Assembly: GCA_003193925.1 (NCBI GenBank)
Contig: PSPG01000012.1
Coordinates: 1 to 64,000 of the forward strand
DNA: 64,000 bases
From: Candidatus Thalassarchaeum betae
GTDB taxonomy: Archaea > Thermoplasmatota > Poseidoniia > Poseidoniales > Thalassarchaeaceae
Direction: 5' to 3'
Shown: positions 1 through 6,923 of the stretch, one piece after another
Layout: every line of letters starts with the position of its first letter
How positions within the stretch are numbered: the stretch's first letter is position 1
The notes under the pieces: model-generated
The model's input: only the letters and a program-made list of their open reading frames with translations
Databases searched by the model: none
Told to the model about the DNA's origin: nothing
Made by a program: the position numbers and the translations under genes

Positions 1-124
1 ATCCATTGTGTCCTATTACGCCAATACTATCGCCTTCGTCGATGCGTAAATTTACCCCCTCTAGAACTGTCAGTGGACCGAAGGCCCTGTGTACTTCTTC
101 GAGGCGAATTAACTCTCTGACCAC
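1..124 (-). CDS. ABC transporter ATP-binding protein, N-terminus only (cut by window edge)
   Basis: The first 41 codons of an ATPase are visible, running off the left edge. The translation begins MVRELIRLEEVHRAFGPLTV and ends GVIGHNG. That is the usual ABC N-terminal strand followed by the start of the Walker A loop (GxNGxGKS). I chose the GTG at 122-124 because a purine-rich GGAGAGG element lies just upstream of it on the minus strand. The gene lies 131 bases downstream of the RluA-type synthase on the same strand. Substrate cannot be told from this fragment; polysaccharide or ABC-2 type export is one possibility. Confidence 0.7.
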   Translation of the reverse strand, partial: MVRELIRLEEVHRAFGPLTVLEGVNLRIDEGDSIGVIGHNG

Positions 125-169
125 GCCTCTCCGCGAGAGCCCCCCCTACAAGTAACCGATTGACTGGGG

Positions 170-210
170 GGCGACTCATTCGCTACCCATTGCAACGCGG
201 GCGACTCATT
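170..210. repeat. Direct repeat pair in intergenic spacer
   Basis: The 11-mer ggcgactcatt occurs at 170-180 and again at 200-210, exactly 30 bases apart. They lie in the spacer between the RluA-type gene and the ABC ATPase (both minus strand). A partial inverted copy (atgagtc) follows at about 230. The pair could be a tandem regulator binding site for the ABC gene, or chance. No terminator-like hairpin is visible in this spacer. Confidence 0.35.
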
Positions 211-255
211 GGGGTGGGCACTTACCCCTATGAGTCAGATACGTGTTGCGTGTTC

Positions 256-1152
256 TCATAACGATCTGCGATTCAATTCAGAGTTTAGCTTAGTTGGGAT
301 CTCACTTTCAACTCGTATCCTGTTCCCATTCGGATGTTCAAATTCAAGTGAAGACGCGTGTAAACACAATCTGTTCACACTAGCCTTACCTCGGCCATAC
401 CGAGTATCACCAGCAACCGGACAACCAATTTCACTCATGTGGAGTCTAATTTGAGATCTCCTCCCTGTGTCGATTTTTATTCTGATTAAACTATGAATCG
501 GTGCAGTCTGCTCTATTCTCCAGTTAGTAATCGCTTCCTTACCAGCTCTCCTCCCCTTCGTTACTAAACGCATCCGTTTATCTTTCGTCTCCTGAATACG
601 AGAGGTTACGACACCTGAATCGGAAGGAGGTTTTCCGAATACGACAGCATGATAGATTCGATTAATCGTACGATCTTTGAATTGTTTTTGCAGCATATTT
701 CTCACTTCTGGAGACTTAGCGAGAAGCAAACAACCAGATGTTTCCCTATCAAGACGATGAACAAGATGTACTCGAGTTGAATGATTTCTTGAAACCCAAT
801 TCAGTGTCCGGTCAAACATTGTATCCAATTCCCCCCTCTGGGTTGCCACAGAAAGAAGACCTGCAGGTTTGTTGACGACAATTAATGAGTGATCATCGAA
901 TAGAATAATCGGATCTGGAATTCCATCAATTTTTACCCCGGGAGGACTATCTCCTTCAGAACGAGAGAGTGTTTCTACAATTGATCCGATGGAAACAATT
1001 TCCTTAGCACGAGTCGCCTTGTTACCATCTATCCGCACGCGTCCATGATCAATCATTCGCCGCAGTGAGTTTTTCTTTGCTTCAGGATGGAGGATTGATA
1101 GAACATCAATCAAATGCCCTTGTACCACTGCCTCAATCCTTTGGTTGGCCAT
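256..1152 (-). CDS. RluA/RluD-family RNA pseudouridine synthase
   Basis: 298 aa. The N-terminal ~65 residues look like an S4 RNA-binding domain (SLRRMIDHGRVRIDG). The catalytic domain follows with VVNKPAGLL near residue 92 and the RluA motif HRLDRETSG near 132-140. The aspartate of HRLD (about D135) is the expected catalytic residue. It isomerises uridine to pseudouridine in rRNA or tRNA; the target cannot be told from sequence. The gene is clearly more AT-rich than its neighbours and uses A/T-ending codons, which suggests recent acquisition or a different origin. It starts at the ATG at 1150-1152 and stands alone, upstream of the truncated ABC gene. Confidence 0.88.
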   Translation of the reverse strand: MANQRIEAVVQGHLIDVLSILHPEAKKNSLRRMIDHGRVRIDGNKATRAKEIVSIGSIVETLSRSEGDSPPGVKIDGIPDPIILFDDHSLIVVNKPAGLLSVATQRGELDTMFDRTLNWVSRNHSTRVHLVHRLDRETSGCLLLAKSPEVRNMLQKQFKDRTINRIYHAVVFGKPPSDSGVVTSRIQETKDKRMRLVTKGRRAGKEAITNWRIEQTAPIHSLIRIKIDTGRRSQIRLHMSEIGCPVAGDTRYGRGKASVNRLCLHASSLEFEHPNGNRIRVESEIPTKLNSELNRRSL

Positions 1153-1251
1153 GAATCTGGCAGAGGGAGGTCCCCATCAAGTTTGACGGGTGTATTCTTC
1201 TTCGTACGTAGATTATTGTGTGGATAATGGGTACTCCTAGAATCGGTGAAT

Positions 1252-1275
1252 CCTCGTGGGTCCGAATCCACGAGG
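1252..1275 (+). promoter_or_regulatory. 8-bp stem-loop upstream of the cysteine synthase gene
   Basis: CCTCGTGG at 1252-1259 pairs perfectly with CCACGAGG at 1268-1275 around an 8-base loop. The most upstream in-frame GTG of the next gene (1256) lies inside the stem. This argues for the later GTG at 1316 as the real start, and for the hairpin being a leader element or a terminator. Confidence 0.4.
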
Positions 1276-1315
1276 GTTCGGAAATACTCAAGACTCAGAC
1301 ATACAAGTCAGCATC

Positions 1316-2269
1316 GTGAATTCCAGTGAGTCGGGTTTCCCAACGAAGCTCGCCAGTGCGTTGGATGCCATTGGCAACACGCCGATAGTCAAACTCCAGA
1401 AGATCGTTCCCGAGGGCTGCGCTGACGTATATGTGAAGTTGGAGTCATTCAATCCTACCGGGTCGAAGAAGGACAGGATGGCCCTCTCCATGATAGAGGG
1501 CGCAGAGAGGAGGGGGGAGCTCCGCCCTGGAATGACGGTAGTCGAATACAGCGGCGGCAGCACGGGCTCTTCACTCGCTTTCATCTGCGCTGTCAAGGGC
1601 TACCATTTCCATGTCATCTCGGCCGACCCATTTGGTAAGGAAAAACTCGACACGATGCGAGCCTTCGGGGCTAATCTCGAGGTCATGGATAGCCCCGAGG
1701 GGGAGATCACGGCCGAGGTGGTCCGCGGTATGATTGCCCGTGCAGCCGAATTGGCCGAGGATGAGAATTACTTCTTCACTGACCAGCTGAACAATGACGA
1801 CATCATCCTCGGATTTGAGAGGATGGGGGAGGAGATCATCGAGCAGATTGGTGGACCCATCGATGCCTTCTGCGATTCCGTCGGCACCGCCGGATCACTT
1901 CTCGGAGTCAGGGAGGCATTCCGTAAGGCGGGTCAGGACACGAGGATAGTCGCCCTCGAACCCGCTTCCTCTCCAATAATGACGGAGGGGCGAAAGGGGG
2001 GGCACAATGTCGAGGGCATTGGACTCGGATTCATCGTGCCTCATCTAGAGGGTGAGCCGTATGACGAGGCGCGAGCCGTCGAAGAGAGCGTGGCGCGTGA
2101 GACGGCAGTTCGCCTAGCTCGCGAGGAAGGCATCTTCGCCGGCACATCGAGTGGGATGAATGTCGCCGGCGCTCTGGAACTGGCTGCCGAACTAGGCCCG
2201 GGCAAGACTGTCGTGGCGATTGCTGTCGATACCGGTTTGAAGTATCTCTCAGAAGGGTTGTTCTCTTAG
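1316..2269 (+). CDS. cysK: PLP-dependent cysteine synthase family protein
   Basis: 317 aa from the GTG at 1316; an in-frame GTG at 1256 would add 20 residues but lies inside a hairpin. A fold-type II PLP enzyme: AIGNTPIVKL near the N-terminus, the PLP-lysine motif NPTGSKKDR (lysine at about residue 52), a phosphate/substrate loop SGGSTGSS in place of the usual TSGNTG, and the glycine-rich SVGTAGS. The C-terminal DTGLKYLSEGLF matches the GDRYLS region of CysK. It should make cysteine from O-acetylserine or O-phosphoserine and sulfide. Cystathionine beta-synthase-like activity is possible because the substrate loop is not canonical. Monocistronic, convergent with the next gene. Confidence 0.82.
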   Translation: MNSSESGFPTKLASALDAIGNTPIVKLQKIVPEGCADVYVKLESFNPTGSKKDRMALSMIEGAERRGELRPGMTVVEYSGGSTGSSLAFICAVKGYHFHVISADPFGKEKLDTMRAFGANLEVMDSPEGEITAEVVRGMIARAAELAEDENYFFTDQLNNDDIILGFERMGEEIIEQIGGPIDAFCDSVGTAGSLLGVREAFRKAGQDTRIVALEPASSPIMTEGRKGGHNVEGIGLGFIVPHLEGEPYDEARAVEESVARETAVRLAREEGIFAGTSSGMNVAGALELAAELGPGKTVVAIAVDTGLKYLSEGLFS

Positions 2270-2306
2270 TGAACTTTTGTGAGTTCAGACTCACGAGGAT
2301 TTGGAA

Positions 2307-2834
2307 TCATTCGTCTTCACCCGAGAGGTTCGCACTGATCTGCTGGAGTATGTCCCTGATCTCGACGAGAACGTCGTTGGACGGCGACTCCTGACCGCTG
2401 ATGCCCGGTGAGGTGGTCAACGAGTCGCGTTGCTTGAGGACCATGTCACGGAACTTGGGTCCGTCCTTGACGCCCGTGAGGCTGAATGGGGTCGAGCCCG
2501 CGGTCTCGAACGTCATCTTGACCACTCCGAGAGCGTTCAGGATTGGCCCCTCGTGTATGGATACGTCAGTGAGTTTGTCGAGCGGTATGTTCTGCTGCTT
2601 CTTGAACAGCCATCCCATGCGGATGTTGATTGAGCGGTCGGTCAGGGCGCATGCCAGGTGATCGTACTGCTTCCTGTGAACCAACCAACCGAAGGGCAAC
2701 CAGATAATCAGCAGGGGTATGCCGACGAAGCTCACCGTCAGAGCAAACATTGCCGAAAGCCACCAGTATACTATCACCTTCCTGTCGAACTCCACTGAAA
2801 CGATGTGGCCGCTGTCGGCGTAGCCCTCTGTCAT
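2307..2834 (-). CDS. Bacterial PH-domain (YdbS/DUF304-like) membrane protein
   Basis: 175 aa from the ATG at 2832-2834. Two hydrophobic segments at about residues 20-55 (YWWLSAMFAL..., GIPLLIIWLPFG) are followed by the bPH2/DUF304 pattern. In that pattern a short loop leads to YDHLACALTDRSINIR and then NIPLDKLTDVSI. The C-terminal ~40 residues are polar with a short coiled-coil-like stretch (VEIRDILQQI). These proteins are membrane anchored with a cytoplasmic PH-like domain of unknown ligand. A longer reading frame starts at 2963, but it would overlap the divergent gene and lacks homology-like content. Confidence 0.7.
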   Translation of the reverse strand: MTEGYADSGHIVSVEFDRKVIVYWWLSAMFALTVSFVGIPLLIIWLPFGWLVHRKQYDHLACALTDRSINIRMGWLFKKQQNIPLDKLTDVSIHEGPILNALGVVKMTFETAGSTPFSLTGVKDGPKFRDMVLKQRDSLTTSPGISGQESPSNDVLVEIRDILQQISANLSGEDE

Positions 2835-3029
2835 GGAACCACGATTTCCCTTGTCTTCAATAATGTTGGTAATACCCTGACTAGGGCCAATCCTCGAGAA
2901 TCCGCTCCTCTTCCAGAGGACGATGCTCGTGTCGGGAAACGAAGGAAAAATGGCTTCCGGCACGATGCGACTACGTCGAGGTCACCATTGGACCGAAAGG
3001 ACTTGTTGGTGCCTCTTGGTTCGTCCGCC

Positions 3030-4430
3030 ATGCGAGGAATGGACTGGCTCCCCCGACTCATGGCGGCGGGTTTCGCTGACCGGCCGAAAGCGGCGATGCT
3101 GCTGCTGCGGCTGGCGCTGGGGGTGACGCTGCTGCTGGCGCCGGGCAACCGCTCCGCCGAGCACCTGCTGCTGCACGAGGTGGCGGAGGATACCTGGGTT
3201 CCGCTGGGGCTGCTGGGGGGCGTCGAGACCGCCTTCCGGCTGGTGGACCTGCTGGAATACGGGCTCGGGCTGCTGCTGCTGACCGGCTGCTTCACCCGCT
3301 GGGCCGCACTGGCGGCCGCCGCGCTGTTCGCAGCCTTCATCGCCGGTATCGGGCTAGTCGAACTCAACCGCGATGTCGGGCTGCTGGCAGGATCCCTAGC
3401 GCTGGCGCTGCTGGACGATGGTGGCTGGAGCGTCGACCGGCTGCTGCAGCCCCGGTGGAGTTTCTCGGCCCGCGCCGGAGCGTGGCTGGAGGCGCGGCTG
3501 GCGCGCTTCCCGCCGAGCACGCCAGGGCTACTGCTGCGTGGAGGCCTCGCGTTCACTCTGATCGCCACCGGCGTGCTGCTCTTCCGGGGAGTCGCCAGCT
3601 TCGGCAGCCCCATCTTCCTCAATCCCGAACCTGCGCCGCTGATCGCTACGGCGGAGCTGGCGCTCGGACTGTGGCTGATCTCCGGCTGGCGCAGCCGCGC
3701 GGCGGGTGTGGTTGTGTGCGGATATTTCGTACTGGCGCATCTGCAGTTCGGTTTCGAGACCCAGATGCGATCGCTCATCCTGGCGGGCTGCGGCGGGGCT
3801 CTGGGCTGCCTCGGCAGCCCGGCGCTGTCGTGGGTCGATCTACGTGGGATCTGGAGCGACGGCTGGTCGCTTGCGCCCGCCGCGACGCGCACTGGGGCGG
3901 CCGGGCTGGCAGCGCTACTGCTACTGGCGCTGGCACCGGCGCTAGCCTGGGGGGCAGGGGCAGAGGACCATCACGAAATCTACTTCGAACTCTACACGGG
4001 CGAAATCGGCCCCTTCACCTATGATGCAGATGAGGGGCAGATGGCGAGCGGTGTGGAAACGCTCAGCGTCTTGAACCTAACCTACCTCTCATTCAGCCTG
4101 GCGGTGCAGGACTCCGACGGGAATCAGGATCAGGTCTCGATCGATGTCAGCAGTCCCGGTGGCGTCTCCCTCTCTGGGGCAACCTCCGAACAGCTGGAGC
4201 TGCTGTTCCAGCTGGGTGATCCCCCCCCGGAAGGCAACCTGCCGGAGGGGGCGGGCGCCCTGTACCAGCACACCAACGGGACCGGCCCCTGGAACATCGC
4301 CATGGAGTGCGAGGAGGCCCCGGGGACCGTGGTGCTGGGGCAGGACCTGGGCGATGACGGGGTGTGCGACTGGACGGTGGGCCTCATCTACCAGTTCTTC
4401 GAGAGCCACATCGTCGAACACGGCCACTGA
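3030..4430 (+). CDS. DoxX-like multi-spanning membrane protein with C-terminal extracytoplasmic domain
   Basis: 466 aa from the ATG at 3030 (ATG at 3039 is an alternative). The first ~310 residues are a leucine/alanine-rich array of about eight to ten predicted helices. The pattern RLALGVTLLLAPG ... LLEYGLGLLLLTGCFTRWAALAAA resembles DoxX/HTTM-like proteins. After a last helix ending about residue 307, a ~155-residue soluble acidic domain follows (EDHHEIYFELYTGEIGPF...). It contains paired cysteines near the end and is probably outside the cell. The GC content is very high, with strings of CTG codons, unlike its neighbours. Function is unknown; DoxX relatives are linked to redox or thiosulfate handling, but nothing here shows that activity. 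Confidence 0.6.
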   Translation: MRGMDWLPRLMAAGFADRPKAAMLLLRLALGVTLLLAPGNRSAEHLLLHEVAEDTWVPLGLLGGVETAFRLVDLLEYGLGLLLLTGCFTRWAALAAAALFAAFIAGIGLVELNRDVGLLAGSLALALLDDGGWSVDRLLQPRWSFSARAGAWLEARLARFPPSTPGLLLRGGLAFTLIATGVLLFRGVASFGSPIFLNPEPAPLIATAELALGLWLISGWRSRAAGVVVCGYFVLAHLQFGFETQMRSLILAGCGGALGCLGSPALSWVDLRGIWSDGWSLAPAATRTGAAGLAALLLLALAPALAWGAGAEDHHEIYFELYTGEIGPFTYDADEGQMASGVETLSVLNLTYLSFSLAVQDSDGNQDQVSIDVSSPGGVSLSGATSEQLELLFQLGDPPPEGNLPEGAGALYQHTNGTGPWNIAMECEEAPGTVVLGQDLGDDGVCDWTVGLIYQFFESHIVEHGH

Positions 4431-4467
4431 TTCTTCCCCGCCCCGGTACCAGCCGCTCTCGCAGCGC

Positions 4468-4536
4468 TCAGCGCAGTGAGATGTGGAAGGAGTCGTCCCA
4501 TGACTGGTAGGCGTAGCAATTGTGCTTCCCGCTCAT
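4468..4536 (-). CDS. Possible 22-residue peptide coupled to the upstream small gene
   Basis: An ATG at 4534-4536 overlaps the stop of the preceding small gene as ATGA and is preceded by AGGAAAGGAGAG, a good ribosome-binding sequence. The peptide starts MSGKHNCYAY and ends HISLR. Only the coupling and the Shine-Dalgarno-like element support it. It could equally be fortuitous. Confidence 0.3.
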   Translation of the reverse strand: MSGKHNCYAYQSWDDSFHISLR

Positions 4537-4744
4537 GAGGCATCTCTCCTTTCCTGAAGGAATGCGACCAAGGCATCGATATCCTGGAACTCGATGGTTA
4601 CAACGCTGATGTGTTCGCAGTCCTGGCAGATGAAACGCTTGCCGGTCTCATACCCCATGTAGGGGGCGATGCGGAGTTCGAACAGACCTCAATCGTCTGG
4701 TTCCCCTTATCGCCGTCGGTGTCGGGCTGTTCATCGGAGCTCAT
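4533..4744 (-). pseudogene. Small acidic/zinc-finger-like protein with an apparent -1 frame change
   Basis: The ATG at 4742-4744 follows a GGAGA element and opens MSSDEQPDTDGDKGNQTIEV in one frame. The protein-like continuation lies in the -1 frame: LFELRIAPYMGYETGKRF, then ICQDCEHISVVTIEF, ending ERRDAS at 4533. The first frame gives low-complexity residues after the break, while the second has sensible beta/alpha composition and a CxxC...H pair. A TGA sits just before the junction in the second frame, so the shift would have to occur within about 10 bases of 4690. The possibilities are a real -1 programmed shift, an assembly error, a broken gene, or independent start at the ATG at 4656-4658 (41 aa). 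Confidence 0.45.
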
Positions 4745-4787
4745 TTCTCTCGTTCTCCTGCGGAACCGTCGGACTGAGCGCCATCGC

Positions 4788-5147
4788 TCACGACCCCCTG
4801 CGACGTCGACCCGGCTTCCACAGACTCGAGCCGTCGGCGCGAGTCTCGGCGTAACACCCGCGCCGGTTATGCCCGGTCCGGCCGCATCGACCGCACCGAT
4901 ACTCCCTCTCGGCGGGCTTGACCTCCGGCTCCTTCTCAAACCGCGTCTGGACCCTCGAGGCGGTGGTTTGGTCGTGGCACTTGCGGCAAATGTGAACGAT
5001 GTTCCCCTGGCTCTTCATGAGCCACTCCTGGCTCGTCTTCTCGGCGCGGTCCTGGCTGGTGATGTGGTACGGGTCCAACTTGGCCACTCGCCCGCAAATC
5101 GGGCACTTTCCGCGGTTCTCGGTCCGGTCCCATTGCCGCCGCGCCAT
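4788..5147 (-). CDS. HNH-type zinc protein with C-terminal zinc knuckle
   Basis: 119 aa. The N-terminal half has CPICG near residue 15, DPYHITSQ, then IVHICRKCHDQ. This C-x2-C...H...C-x2-CH layout is that of HNH/McrA-like nuclease folds. The C-terminal part has CGRCGRTGHNRRGC, a CCHC zinc knuckle, followed by a basic tail ending RRRRGS. It may bind nucleic acid and perhaps cleave it; catalytic competence is not certain because the HNH asparagine is not obvious. It is divergent from the SpoU methyltransferase. Confidence 0.62.
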   Translation of the reverse strand: MARRQWDRTENRGKCPICGRVAKLDPYHITSQDRAEKTSQEWLMKSQGNIVHICRKCHDQTTASRVQTRFEKEPEVKPAEREYRCGRCGRTGHNRRGCYAETRADGSSLWKPGRRRRGS

Positions 5148-5249
5148 GCTCGACGAGGCGGGGCGGGGGACTTCAACATGGCCGCTTATCTCGATCTATA
5201 TGGGAAAGCAACGGGAAATCATGTCACCGGTGATTCCATACACGGACGG

Positions 5250-6041
5250 GTGCGACTTCGCTCGTTATCTCCTGTTCACAGCCTGCAAAACCCCAAAATC
5301 ACAGGGCCCCGTCCTGACTGCATGCAGAGGTGCGGCGTCGACGAGATCAGTGCCGCCTTCGACGCCGGCGAGGAGATTTCCCTTCTTCTGGTGCTCCGTG
5401 ACTCCGAGGCCCCCGATGTGGCACGTCTGAGAGCCATCGCCGAGGAGCGGGGTATCCCCGTCAGGGAAGTCTCCAGTAGCGACGTCTGGAGGATGGCGAG
5501 GGACAACCGCGACGAGACTCCCGAGGTGCTCGCGCTGGTCGGCCGCGACCCCGGCGCGAGTCTCGAGGAGGTGCTTGAGCGAGGCGGGCTGGTCTGGATG
5601 CTTGCGGGGGCGCTCTACCCGGTCAACATCGGCTTCACCATCAGGACCGCAGAGGTCAGCGGCGCGGATGCGGTGCTCGTGGACTGCCAACTAAGCCACA
5701 GCGAGCGCAAGGCGGCTCTGCGCGCCTCGATGAAGGCCCACCGTTTCATGCCCGTTCACTGGGTCGACGGCTTGCAGGCCATCGATTCCGCCAAGGCCTC
5801 AGGGTTCAGGGTGATAGCCATCGAGGACACCGGCGAGGCCGGCCCGTGGGATGCCGACCTGACAGGCGATGTGATGCTGATTGTGGGCGGCGAGCACGAC
5901 GGGATTCCTGACGAGATGCTCGCCGCCTCGGACCTCGTGGTCCGGATTCCGATGAGTGGCTTCGTCCCTTCCTACAACCTGCAGGCGCCGATGGCCGTGG
6001 TTGCAGTCGAGGCGCAGCGGCAGCGCTCCGGCGACGACTAG
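5250..6041 (+). CDS. SpoU/TrmH-family RNA 2'-O-ribose methyltransferase
   Basis: 263 aa from the GTG at 5250; the ATG at 5322 would give 239 aa. The N-terminal VHSLQNPKI resembles the start of the SpoU substrate-binding domain, which is why I favour the longer form. The SPOUT domain shows NIGFTIRTAEVSGADAVLV (motif 1), then MLIVGGEHDGIPDEML (motif 2) and IPMSGFVPSYNLQAPMAV (motif 3), which form the trefoil-knot SAM site. It methylates a ribose 2'-OH in rRNA or tRNA; the target is not determinable. Its last four bases overlap the end of the convergent ZIP gene. Confidence 0.85.
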   Translation: MRLRSLSPVHSLQNPKITGPRPDCMQRCGVDEISAAFDAGEEISLLLVLRDSEAPDVARLRAIAEERGIPVREVSSSDVWRMARDNRDETPEVLALVGRDPGASLEEVLERGGLVWMLAGALYPVNIGFTIRTAEVSGADAVLVDCQLSHSERKAALRASMKAHRFMPVHWVDGLQAIDSAKASGFRVIAIEDTGEAGPWDADLTGDVMLIVGGEHDGIPDEMLAASDLVVRIPMSGFVPSYNLQAPMAVVAVEAQRQRSGDD

Positions 6042-6856
6042 TAGCCGCGCTCGATCAGGCCCGCTGCGTCGGCTCCAATCAGGATCGCACCCAGAATCGC
6101 CGCACCCAGCAGGATGTGCTTGAGCGCTTGACGCCCGGTCTCTGGGTTGTGGATGTCCGGAAGTGTGTCCACGGTGGCCACGTAGAGGAAGGTGCCTGCG
6201 GCGAACAGCATGGCGAGCGCGACCGTTTGCTCTTCCACGTCTTGCAGGGCGTAGAACGAGACCACGATCATCACCGGGGTTGCGAGCGCGAACAGGAGGA
6301 CGTCGCGGATGGCGTCCCTCCTCTGGTCGCGCTCGTGCAGGGCGAACACACCGAGGCTGAACGCGGCGGGCACCTTGTGGGACACGACTGCAAAGGCGAC
6401 CAGCGCGGTCACCGCTTCGTTCGCTCCCGCCGCGGCTGAGCCGATTGCGAGCCCGTCAGCGGCCGAGTGCAGCGAGAGGCCCAGCACCAGCAGCCAGGGG
6501 GCGGACTGGTGGTGGATGTGGCCGTGACCGTGCTCCTCGGCGTGGTCGTGGTGCTCCTCATGGACGGCGTGGCCGATGCCCGAGCCCTCCAAGACGAGCA
6601 TCAGCAGGAATCCGGCTAGTATCGCGCCGCCGAGCACCAGTGGCCCAAGCTCCCCCTCGCCCATAGCCAGCTCGAAGCCCTCGGGTATGACCACCAGCAT
6701 CGCCGAGGCCAGCAGGATGCCGGCGGCGATTCCCGTCAGGCGCCTCAGCGCCTCTTCGTTGTCCTTGATGCTGCCTAGGATTGGGATCATGCCCCCGACG
6801 AAGGCCAGAACGAAGGTCAGGACGGCAATCTCGATGGGCACCTCGGCAATCGCCAC
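6038..6856 (-). CDS. ZIP-family metal transporter
   Basis: 272 aa from the GTG at 6854-6856; the ATG at 6932-6934 is an alternative but overlaps the start of the divergent gene. Eight hydrophobic segments are visible. A histidine-rich cytoplasmic loop between helices 3 and 4 (HEEHHDHAEEHGHGHIHH) is typical of ZIP proteins. It is followed by the helix 4 signature HSAADGLAIG and the helix 5 signature SHKVPAAFSLG, which carry the metal-binding His/Glu positions. It imports zinc or another divalent metal. Confidence 0.88.
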   Translation of the reverse strand: MAIAEVPIEIAVLTFVLAFVGGMIPILGSIKDNEEALRRLTGIAAGILLASAMLVVIPEGFELAMGEGELGPLVLGGAILAGFLLMLVLEGSGIGHAVHEEHHDHAEEHGHGHIHHQSAPWLLVLGLSLHSAADGLAIGSAAAGANEAVTALVAFAVVSHKVPAAFSLGVFALHERDQRRDAIRDVLLFALATPVMIVVSFYALQDVEEQTVALAMLFAAGTFLYVATVDTLPDIHNPETGRQALKHILLGAAILGAILIGADAAGLIERGY

Positions 6857-6923
6857 GCCACTGCCACCCAGCAACTCGATTTGAAACGAACGGATTCGAT
6901 AATACGATTGCGTTGTATTGAAG
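6857..6923 (+). promoter_or_regulatory. Divergent promoter region between ZIP and aconitase-X genes
   Basis: This is a short AT-enriched spacer in a GC-rich context. The element ttcgataatac at 6895-6905 is centred about 25 bases before the GTG at 6924. That is where an archaeal TATA box would sit for a leaderless transcript of the aconitase-X/arcTGT operon. Confidence 0.4.

Noticed and set aside
1256-1315. N-terminal extension of cysteine synthase from GTG 1256
   Set aside because: Start lies in the stem of a hairpin and the extra 20 residues look unstructured and not family-like.
2275-2296. GTGAG/CTCAC 5-bp inverted repeat after cysK
   Set aside because: Too short and weak to call a terminator with confidence, though it lies between two convergent genes.
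2831-3892. 353-codon minus-strand frame over the DoxX-like gene
   Set aside because: Serine/proline/arginine-rich composition typical of antisense translation of Leu/Ala-rich membrane helices.
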